From Bacteroidota bacterium (GTDB lineage Bacteria; Bacteroidota; Bacteroidia; Bacteroidales; F082): a stretch of DNA of 64,000 nt. The position numbers were made by a program, and so were the translations under genes. Location: assembly GCA_016715945.1 (NCBI GenBank), contig JADJXJ010000001.1, forward strand, positions 682,001-746,000. Direction: 5' to 3'. Of the stretch, positions 27,837-33,955 are shown in pieces. Within the stretch, counting starts at the first letter, position 1. The number at the start of each line of letters is the position of its first letter. The notes below the pieces were generated by a model. It saw only the letters and a list, made by a program, of their open reading frames with translations. It had not been told where the DNA came from and ran no database searches.

Positions 27837-28825
27837 GCCTGTAGCTGTATGAGTTTTTTGAATGTTTGGTATGCTTTTCCGCTTTCGAGTGTTTCGTTGG
27901 CCAGCATGATGCAATCGGAGAGCTCCATGCCGCTGATGGTGCGGATGGCGAGGGCGGCATTGGCCACCACCACCTGTTTTTGAGCTTCTGAGGCTTTGTT
28001 TTGCAAGATGTTCAGGAAGATGGCTGCATTTGCTGCCGTATCCTGACCTCCAAACAGCGCTTCCGGCCTGAGCTTCTGCATGCCAAAATTTGCCGGTGCG
28101 AGCAACTCTTCTCCTCTTCGGCTGAATGCTTTAAGGGTATCAGTAAGCGCACATTCGTCGTAACCATCCAGGCTGTGCACCACGCAATATTCCGTTTCGC
28201 CTTGTTGAAAAATGTAATGATACAGCCTGGCAAGTTCGAGGCTGAACACCCCGGTGAGCTGGTATTTTGGTTTGGCAGGATTGACCATTGGGCCAAGCAT
28301 ATTAAAAAAGGTTTTGATGCCCAGTTCTTTACGCACAGGGGCTACCGATTTCATGGCAGGGTGAAAAAGCAGGGCATGCATAAAGCAGATGTTGGTCTGC
28401 CCGAGCTCGGTGGCCAGTTTGGCGGTGTCGGCCGAAAACTTATACCCCAGGTGTTCTAGCAGGTTCGACGATCCGCTTACCGAACTCACCCCGTAGTTTC
28501 CGTGTTTGGCCACTTTGAAGCCGGCAGCAGCCACAACAAAGGACGCCGTCGTCGAAATGTTGAAAGTGTTTTTTGCATCGCCACCGGTGCCGCATAAATC
28601 AATGAACTCGTGGGTGCCGAGTTCGACTTTGGTACACAGGTCGAGCAGGGCATCCCTGAAACCGCTCAGCTCCTCCACTTCCACCCCCCGCATCAGAAAT
28701 ACGGTCATAAAACTGGCGGTCTGGGCAGGATTGAAGGCGTTCCGGGTGAGGGCTGTGAGCACTTCCCGGGCTTCTTTGTAGCCAAGTTTTTCGTGACTAA
28801 GCAGCGCTTCGAGTGTATGTTTCAT
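27833..28825 (-). CDS. trpD: Anthranilate phosphoribosyltransferase
   Basis: TrpD transfers phosphoribosyl from PRPP to anthranilate. The 330-residue protein has the glycine-rich DLCGTGGDAKNTFNIST, the KHGNYGVSS segment and the HSLDGYDE segment of the family. It begins 4 bases after trpG and its stop overlaps trpC. It is not fused to an amidotransferase domain, since trpG is separate. Confidence 0.97.
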   Translation of the reverse strand: MKHTLEALLSHEKLGYKEAREVLTALTRNAFNPAQTASFMTVFLMRGVEVEELSGFRDALLDLCTKVELGTHEFIDLCGTGGDAKNTFNISTTASFVVAAAGFKVAKHGNYGVSSVSGSSNLLEHLGYKFSADTAKLATELGQTNICFMHALLFHPAMKSVAPVRKELGIKTFFNMLGPMVNPAKPKYQLTGVFSLELARLYHYIFQQGETEYCVVHSLDGYDECALTDTLKAFSRRGEELLAPANFGMQKLRPEALFGGQDTAANAAIFLNILQNKASEAQKQVVVANAALAIRTISGMELSDCIMLANETLESGKAYQTFKKLIQLQA

Positions 28826-28829
28826 TATT

Positions 28830-29399
28830 TCAATGGTTTAACCAGTTTTCTATAATTTTCTTTCCATAGGGTGTGAGGATAGACTCCGGGTGAAACTGTA
28901 GTCCCGCCAGGTCATAAGTCCGGTGCCGGATGGCCATGATCCAACCGTCGTCATCTTCGGCAGTAACCAGAAAACATTCGGGTAGACTCGCACGATCGGC
29001 CACCCATGAGTGATACCTTGCAGCCATAAAGTGCTCAGGAATACCTTCGAATAAAGGCTCTTCGGGTGTGGTACGATGGATATTTGTTGCAAGCCCATGA
29101 TACACCTGCCCCAGATTGATCAGTTTGCCCCCAAAGCTCTCAGCCATGGCCTGCAGGCCTAAACAAATGCCCAGCATGGGTTTGGAAGCAGCATATCGTT
29201 TGATCAATGGAATCAATAGTCCTGATTCTGAGGGAATTCCTGGACCAGGCGAGAGGATAATGCGGTCGTAGTTCTCCACTTCATCCAGACTTATTTTGTC
29301 GTTTCGGGCAACCACGGGAAGCTTTCCGGTGAGCTGCTCCACTATCTGTACAATGTTGTAGGTAAATGAGTCGTAATTATCGAATACAAGAACATTCAT
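28830..29399 (-). CDS. trpG: Anthranilate synthase component II (glutamine amidotransferase)
   Basis: TrpG supplies ammonia from glutamine to TrpE. The 189-residue protein carries the class I amidotransferase signatures: LSPGPGIPSE, the nucleophile Cys in MLGICLGLQAMAE, and the His-Glu pair in QFHPESILTPYG. It sits 3 bases after trpE and 4 bases before trpD. Such subunits sometimes also serve p-aminobenzoate synthase; no pabB is in view to judge this. Confidence 0.96.
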   Translation of the reverse strand: MNVLVFDNYDSFTYNIVQIVEQLTGKLPVVARNDKISLDEVENYDRIILSPGPGIPSESGLLIPLIKRYAASKPMLGICLGLQAMAESFGGKLINLGQVYHGLATNIHRTTPEEPLFEGIPEHFMAARYHSWVADRASLPECFLVTAEDDDGWIMAIRHRTYDLAGLQFHPESILTPYGKKIIENWLNH

Positions 29400-29402
29400 T
29401 GC

Positions 29403-30788
29403 TTAGGATTTTGAAGCGGTTTCGAGGGCATGCCTTAGTGCGGCCAGTTTATTGTTTACTTCCTGAAGCTCGTTTTCGGGCACCGATGTCGCGACCACGC
29501 CCGCACCTGCCTGGAAATAAAGATGTTGACGAATGGAAAGGAACGATCGGATGAGAATAGCCAGATTGACCTGGCCATCGAAACCCACAAATCCGGCAGC
29601 TCCGCCATAAAAACCCCTGCTGTGGGGTTCCAGGGCATCGATCAGTTGCATGGCCCTCACTTTGGGTGCGCCCGACAAGGTACCTGCCGGGAAAGTATCG
29701 GCAACCACCCTGAACCAGTCGGCCGGATTGCGCAATGTGCCGCTTACTTTGGAAACCAGGTGAATCACGTGGCTGAAATACTGGGTTTCGCGCAGGGTTT
29801 CCACTTCCACGTCGCGGCAGCTTCGGCTCAGGTCGTTGCGCGCCAAATCGACCAGCATGGCATGTTCGGCGTTTTCTTTGGGGTCGTTGCTGAGCTTTAC
29901 AGCCAGAGCAGCATCAGCCGCAGCCTGACCGGTACGCCTGTAGGTTCCGGCAATGGGATTCAGTATGGCTTTGCCCTCCCTGATGCGTAGCTGGCTTTCG
30001 GGCGAGCTGCCGAAGAGCCGGTAATAGCCGTAATCGAGGTAAAAAAGGTAAGGGGAGGGGTTGATGCGCCGCAAAGCCCTGTACACATTAAAATCGTCGC
30101 CTGTATAGTCCACCTGAAAGCGCCTCGAAACCACCAGCTGAAACACATCGCCCCTGAAACAATGCCTGCGGGCCTGCTGCACCATCCCCAGAAATTCCTC
30201 ATCGGTGGATGTGCTCGTCACATCGCCCCTTGTGCCAAAAGGAAACGACAGGTTGCGTTGAATCCTCATGGCTGCCAGCAAGGCCTCAAGCTGAGAGCTT
30301 TCTCCATCGGGAATAAACTCATAAATCCTCAGGCTATCGTTGAAATGGTTGAGGTGCAGCACAAAACGATATACACTCATCACCATGCCGGGATGCACAT
30401 AATCGGGTTCATGGCGCAGGTTGAGGTCCACATCCTCAAAAAATCGCAGCATGTCGTAGCCAATATACCCGTACAATCCGCCCACAGGCACTGTCGTGTC
30501 GGGGACAAAGCTTGTGGCAAACTGTACGAATACTTCCCCAAAGCTGCTTCTGTTGATTGGGATGCGCGCTTTCACTTCCTTTAGGTATTCTATAATAGCC
30601 TCGTTGTCAATCACTTTGAAGCTACTCAATGGATCAAGACAGATGAATGAGGAGCTGTCGGAAGCGGAGTGATAATCGGAGCTCTCGAACAACAGGGCCG
30701 ATGGATAACGGTCGCGCAGCGCCATGTACAATCCGACCGGTGTGGTCAGGTCGCCTGCAACTTCTTCTATTCTGACTTTTAAGTTCAT
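29403..30788 (-). CDS. trpE: Anthranilate synthase component I
   Basis: TrpE converts chorismate and ammonia to anthranilate. The 461-residue protein has the chorismate-binding core with FQLVVSRRF, NPIAGTYRRTG, ARNDLSRSC, FPAGTLSGAPKVRAMQ and GFYGGAAGFVGFDG. The N-terminal half contains LLFESSDYHS, corresponding to the region that binds tryptophan for feedback inhibition in homologues. It is the first structural gene after the attenuator, so its synthesis should be controlled both by enzyme inhibition and by transcription termination in the leader. Confidence 0.97.
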   Translation of the reverse strand: MNLKVRIEEVAGDLTTPVGLYMALRDRYPSALLFESSDYHSASDSSSFICLDPLSSFKVIDNEAIIEYLKEVKARIPINRSSFGEVFVQFATSFVPDTTVPVGGLYGYIGYDMLRFFEDVDLNLRHEPDYVHPGMVMSVYRFVLHLNHFNDSLRIYEFIPDGESSQLEALLAAMRIQRNLSFPFGTRGDVTSTSTDEEFLGMVQQARRHCFRGDVFQLVVSRRFQVDYTGDDFNVYRALRRINPSPYLFYLDYGYYRLFGSSPESQLRIREGKAILNPIAGTYRRTGQAAADAALAVKLSNDPKENAEHAMLVDLARNDLSRSCRDVEVETLRETQYFSHVIHLVSKVSGTLRNPADWFRVVADTFPAGTLSGAPKVRAMQLIDALEPHSRGFYGGAAGFVGFDGQVNLAILIRSFLSIRQHLYFQAGAGVVATSVPENELQEVNNKLAALRHALETASKS

Positions 30789-30812
30789 AGTTGTTGGATT
30801 TAACTTTTAACA

Positions 30813-30844
30813 GAAAAGGTCTGCCGCGGACGACAGACCTTTTC
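30813..30844 (-). terminator. trp attenuator hairpin (3:4 terminator) before trpE
   Basis: On the minus strand a 14-base-pair stem (including one G-U pair) closes a UCCG tetraloop and is followed by a short U-rich stretch; it ends about 25 bases before the trpE start codon. The 5' arm (GGTCTGT at 30833-30839) can alternatively pair with ACGGCC at 30860-30865, which would prevent the hairpin. The U tract is short (TTTT then CTGTT), so termination is probably only partly efficient. Confidence 0.82.
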
Positions 30845-30859
30845 GTTGATTTATTGAAT

Positions 30860-30919
30860 GGCCGTACAATTCCTCAGCTCGAGCGGAAGAAACTTCTGTG
30901 CCACCACCAGAAATGTACG
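30860..30919 (-). promoter_or_regulatory. trp leader pairing segments (pause hairpin 1:2 and antiterminator 2:3)
   Basis: Segment 1, CGTACA at 30914-30919, pairs perfectly with segment 2, TGTACG at 30863-30868. Segment 2 (ACGGCC, 30860-30865) pairs with segment 3 (GGTCTGT, with one bulged base). Segment 1 lies in codons 4-6 of the leader ORF, just before the Trp codons, where a ribosome stalled at Trp would cover it. Segment 2 begins only 5 bases after the leader stop codon, where a terminating ribosome would cover it. This gives mutually exclusive structures. Confidence 0.72.
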
Positions 30920-30930
30920 TGCATTTGCAT
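30874..30930 (-). CDS. trpL: trp leader peptide with three tandem Trp codons
   Basis: The 18-codon ORF MQMHVHFWWWHRSFFRSS carries TGG-TGG-TGG at codons 8-10 (30901-30909). A second ATG at 30924 would give 16 codons. It starts about 20-25 bases after the predicted transcription start and ends 29 bases before the terminator hairpin. Three consecutive Trp codons in such a short frame, directly upstream of trpE, are the hallmark of a ribosome-stalling leader peptide. The peptide itself is expected to have no function beyond sensing charged tRNA-Trp. A longer overlapping frame on the same strand lacks these codons and is considered spurious. Confidence 0.85.
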   Translation of the reverse strand: MQMHVHFWWWHRSFFRSS

Positions 30931-30954
30931 TGTCAGTGTTCTTGTTTGACGGGC

Positions 30955-30984
30955 CAAAATTATGGCAAATCTTAAAAAATGCAA
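30955..30984 (-). promoter_or_regulatory. trp operon promoter (Bacteroidota type)
   Basis: TAATTTTG (30955-30962) matches the -7 element TAnnTTTG, with TTG (30982-30984) 19 bases upstream as the -33 element. The start would fall near 30949, about 20 bases before the leader-peptide ATG. Confidence 0.65.
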
Positions 30985-31000
30985 GAGCGTAACTGATTTT

Positions 31001-31029
31001 TTTGTGAAACATGATTAGGCGTATATTTG
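31001..31029 (+). promoter_or_regulatory. Divergent promoter for the secreted-protein pair
   Basis: TTTG (31001-31004) and TATATTTG (31022-31029) are 17 bases apart. The predicted start is only about 12 bases before the ATG at 31047. It lies back to back with the trp promoter, whose -33 element is only 16 bases away, so the two may compete for polymerase. Confidence 0.55.
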
Positions 31030-31046
31030 CAACATATAGTACAGGA

Positions 31047-31643
31047 ATGCGAATTATTTTGATTGTCATTAATTTGGGTTGTGTTTTCATCCTGCCAACA
31101 TTTGCCCAGGTTGACCAGGTCAAGATGGAGCGCGAAGTGCGGATCAGCCGTAGCGTATTTCCGGAAAGAGCCATTAACCAACTCGCTGCCATCGAAAACG
31201 AGATAAGCCTGGTTCGTTATTTCAAAGAATTTAATGAGTCCGATACTTCCTATGAGGCCAAATTTGAGTGGAAGGGCCACCGCTGGAGCATGGAGTTTGA
31301 CAAAAATGGTCGCTTTGAAGACCTTGAGAAAAGCCTTCCACTGAAAAGTTTCATTTCCAAAATGGGCAAGACTATGAGATCGGAACTCGAATCGCTCGGA
31401 AAGCATTACAGGATACTGGAAGCGCAGCAGCAGTATTCCTGGGCAATTCAGGATGGTCGCGACTTTGAACCCACAATGATTCAGCCCGGGCACAAAGGTG
31501 TGGTAATCAGGTATGAGCTCGAGGTTGAGGTAAAAAAGGCCGGAAGTCCTGTGGTTACCTATGAGCTGACATTTGACGAAGAAGGCCGGTTGCTGTCAAG
31601 GCGGGAGGTGGCGCCATATTCCGACACACATATTTTGCACTGA
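31047..31643 (+). CDS. Secreted protein of unknown function
   Basis: The ATG at 31047 opens a signal peptide (IILIVINLGCVFILPTFAQ) and a 198-residue protein; an upstream in-frame ATG at 31011 lies within the promoter. The mature region is mixed alpha/beta, and two segments, about FEWKGHRWSMEFDKNGRFED and VVTYELTFDEEGRLLSRRE, resemble each other and the PepSY-like beta-strand/turn pattern D-x-x-G-x-L/F. This may be a duplicated PepSY-like domain, but no family is certain. The stop overlaps the ATG of the next gene, so the pair should be translated together. Confidence 0.72.
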   Translation: MRIILIVINLGCVFILPTFAQVDQVKMEREVRISRSVFPERAINQLAAIENEISLVRYFKEFNESDTSYEAKFEWKGHRWSMEFDKNGRFEDLEKSLPLKSFISKMGKTMRSELESLGKHYRILEAQQQYSWAIQDGRDFEPTMIQPGHKGVVIRYELEVEVKKAGSPVVTYELTFDEEGRLLSRREVAPYSDTHILH

Positions 31644-32338
31644 TGCACAAGGTTTTCCCATTATTTCTGGCTATTATATTTGGCTTGATGTCGGGCGCAA
31701 CCGGACAAACTCCTGTGGTTTGGGAACCCGATGTGAGCTTGTCGGGCAATATTGCCGGTTCGTGGTCGTGGAGCTCAAAATTAGTAACAAGGGTGAGCCT
31801 GGGTCAGCTGGGAGATAATACGGGATCGCAATCCGGGAAGCTCATTCTCGGCGAAGCACAGGCTTACCTCAACCGAAGGCTGGTTGGTGGCAGGAGGCTG
31901 ACATTTGGCCTGCTTTATGGCATAGAGAACCCATTGGAAAACGAACGCTCCACCGAGCTGAGGTTTATCTGGCAATTCAGCAAACGGCATGCGGTAGATT
32001 TGTATGGTTTTTCGCATCGGTTCAGGCTCGAACAAAGGGTGTATGAAGATCGCTTTCAGCACCGTGCACGTTACCGCATCGTTGCTGAGCGGCCTTTGTC
32101 GGGCGATCGGATTGATCCTCGCGAATGGTACCTGATTGCTGGTACGGAAGTGCTTTTGAGTGCCGATGAGGAGCTAAAAAACTTCCGCCTGGACAACAGG
32201 ACTGGTATAGGTGTCGGCTGGCTGTTCGCAAACGAACACCGGCTGCAGTTCGAGCTGCAACACCGTGCACAACGCATGTTCGATGCAAGATACCAGTCAG
32301 GGCTGTGGCTGCTGACTTCCTGGGTGGTTCCGCTGTAG
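31643..32338 (+). CDS. DUF2490-like outer-membrane-type protein
   Basis: The 231-residue protein has a signal peptide (cut near SGATGQ). Its strands alternate polar and hydrophobic residues. The closing segments HRFRLEQRVYEDRFQHRARYR, TGIGVGWLFANEHRLQFELQHRAQ and the aromatic end are typical of DUF2490, a small beta-barrel family of the phylum. It probably sits in the outer membrane. It overlaps the preceding secreted-protein gene by one base. Function is unknown. Confidence 0.72.
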   Translation: MHKVFPLFLAIIFGLMSGATGQTPVVWEPDVSLSGNIAGSWSWSSKLVTRVSLGQLGDNTGSQSGKLILGEAQAYLNRRLVGGRRLTFGLLYGIENPLENERSTELRFIWQFSKRHAVDLYGFSHRFRLEQRVYEDRFQHRARYRIVAERPLSGDRIDPREWYLIAGTEVLLSADEELKNFRLDNRTGIGVGWLFANEHRLQFELQHRAQRMFDARYQSGLWLLTSWVVPL

Positions 32339-32434
32339 TCCGATGATTTGCAATGTTTTGTTTCAAACGATTGCAGGCGGTTTATTTAGATTCAATCCAT
32401 TATTGCTGATCAGCATGTAAATGTTGTGTTATTT

Positions 32435-32467
32435 TTTGTGGTGGTAACATTAAAAGTACTACTTTTG
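32435..32467 (+). promoter_or_regulatory. gdhA promoter
   Basis: TTTG (32435-32438) and TACTTTTG (32460-32467) are 21 bases apart, fitting the phylum's -33 and -7 elements. The leader of about 65 bases contains the dyad at 32481-32502. Confidence 0.55.
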
Positions 32468-32480
32468 TATTGTTAAAGTA

Positions 32481-32502
32481 TTCACACTGTGAAAAGTTCA
32501 CA
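32481..32502. promoter_or_regulatory. TTCACA/TGTGAA dyad in the gdhA leader (candidate operator)
   Basis: TTCACA-C-TGTGAA (32481-32493) is a perfect 6-1-6 palindrome, and a third TTCACA copy lies at 32497-32502. The sites fall just downstream of the predicted start, a position suited to a repressor or an RNA element. The regulator is unknown. Confidence 0.45.
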
Positions 32503-32540
32503 AAAAATAGTTTGATTTACCTCACAAAACACCAAAACCT

Positions 32541-33878
32541 ATGAACCTCGAAAAAATCATGAACGACCTGGAGAAGAAGCATCCGGGCGAAGTGGAGTAT
32601 CTGCAGGCAGTGCGCGAAGTGCTCGAATCGATTGAGGAAGTGGTGAACCAGAACCCTCAGTTCGAAGCCAAAGGCATTATCGAGCGCATTGTGGAGCCCG
32701 ACAGGGTGCTGATGTTCAAAGTGCCGTGGGTTGACGATCATGGAAAAGTACATGTCAACCTGGGTTACAGGGTTCAGTTCAACAATGCCATCGGACCATA
32801 CAAAGGCGGGTTGCGTTTTCACCCCAGCGTAAACCTCAGTATCCTGAAGTTCCTTGGTTTCGAACAGATTTTCAAAAACAGCCTGACTACTTTGCCCATG
32901 GGCGGCGCCAAGGGTGGATCGGATTTTGATCCCAAGGGCAAGTCGGATGCTGAAATCATGCGTTTCTGCCAGTCGTTCATGCTCGAACTCTGGAGGCTCA
33001 TTGGACCCGAAACCGACGTGCCTGCAGGAGATATCGGCGTAGGTGGCAAGGAAATCGGCTACCTCTATGGCATGTACAAAAAGCTGACCATGGAGCATGT
33101 GGGCGTACTCACTGGCAAAGGCATCAACTGGGGTGGTTCGCTCATCCGTCCCGAAGCCACAGGTTTTGGTGCTGTTTATTTTGCACAGGAAATGCTGGCC
33201 ACACGCGGTCAGGATTTCAAAGGCAAACTGGTTGCTGTTTCGGGATTCGGCAACGTGGCATGGGGTGCCATCACCAAACTGAACCAGCTGGGTGCCAAGG
33301 TGATCACCATCTCCGGACCTGATGGCTACATCTACGATCCCGATGGTATCTCGGGCGAAAAGATTGATTATCTGCTTGAGCTCCGCGCTTCGAACCAGGA
33401 TATTGTGAAGCCCTATGCACTCGAGTTTCCCGGCGCACAGTTTGTGCCCGGCAAGCGCCCCTGGGAAGTAAAATGTGATGTGGCTATGCCTTGCGCCACC
33501 CAGAACGAATTGCACAAGGAAGATGCCGAGAAGCTTGTAGCCAATGGTTGCATCTGTGTAGCCGAAGGCGCCAACATGCCATCGACTCCCGAAGCTATCG
33601 AGGTGTTTAAGCATGCACGCATTCTGTTTGCCCCGGGCAAGGCTGCCAATGCCGGTGGTGTGGCCACTTCGGGCCTCGAAATGACCCAAAACTCGATGAA
33701 ACTCTCCTGGAGCCGCGAAGAAGTGGATGCCCGCCTGCACGAAATCATGCGCAACATCCACAACGCGTGCGTGAAATACGGCAAACAGGATGATGGCTAT
33801 GTGGACTATGTGAAAGGCGCCAATGTGGCCGGATTCCTCAAAGTTGCCAATGCCATGATGGATCAGGGCGTGCTCTGA
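32541..33878 (+). CDS. gdhA: NADP-type glutamate dehydrogenase
   Basis: GdhA interconverts 2-oxoglutarate plus ammonia and glutamate. The 445-residue protein is of the hexameric small class. Family motifs visible are GPYKGGLRFHPSVNLS, FEQIFKNSLTTLPMGGAKGGSDFDPKGKS (catalytic Lys), PAGDIGVGGKEIGYL (catalytic Asp), the nucleotide-binding VSGFGNVAWGAI, and the C-terminal AEGANMPSTPEA. Cofactor choice is not proven; this class is commonly NADP-linked and assimilatory. The gene has its own promoter and leader dyad and ends in a strong 16-base-pair terminator. A long frame on the opposite strand is a shadow of this gene. Confidence 0.97.
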   Translation: MNLEKIMNDLEKKHPGEVEYLQAVREVLESIEEVVNQNPQFEAKGIIERIVEPDRVLMFKVPWVDDHGKVHVNLGYRVQFNNAIGPYKGGLRFHPSVNLSILKFLGFEQIFKNSLTTLPMGGAKGGSDFDPKGKSDAEIMRFCQSFMLELWRLIGPETDVPAGDIGVGGKEIGYLYGMYKKLTMEHVGVLTGKGINWGGSLIRPEATGFGAVYFAQEMLATRGQDFKGKLVAVSGFGNVAWGAITKLNQLGAKVITISGPDGYIYDPDGISGEKIDYLLELRASNQDIVKPYALEFPGAQFVPGKRPWEVKCDVAMPCATQNELHKEDAEKLVANGCICVAEGANMPSTPEAIEVFKHARILFAPGKAANAGGVATSGLEMTQNSMKLSWSREEVDARLHEIMRNIHNACVKYGKQDDGYVDYVKGANVAGFLKVANAMMDQGVL

Positions 33879-33901
33879 GGCTTTCGTAAACAGCACTTAT
33901 A

Positions 33902-33936
33902 AAAAGAGGCTGATCCGCACCGGATCAGCCTCTTTT
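33902..33936. terminator. Bidirectional terminator between gdhA and the outer-membrane protein gene
   Basis: A perfect 16-base stem AAAAGAGGCTGATCCG/CGGATCAGCCTCTTTT with a CAC loop has T residues on both strands. It serves the convergent gdhA and 33956-36859 genes. Confidence 0.93.
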
Positions 33937-33955
33937 GTTCATGCACTGATTTAAG

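Noticed and set aside
30851..31192. 113-codon minus-strand frame covering the trp leader
   Set aside because: It overlaps the promoter and the secreted-protein gene and lacks family features; the 18-codon Trp-rich frame fits the regulation.
32517..33896. 459-codon open frame on the minus strand opposite gdhA
   Set aside because: It is a shadow of the conserved gdhA gene; the protein has no recognisable domain and is caused by codon bias.
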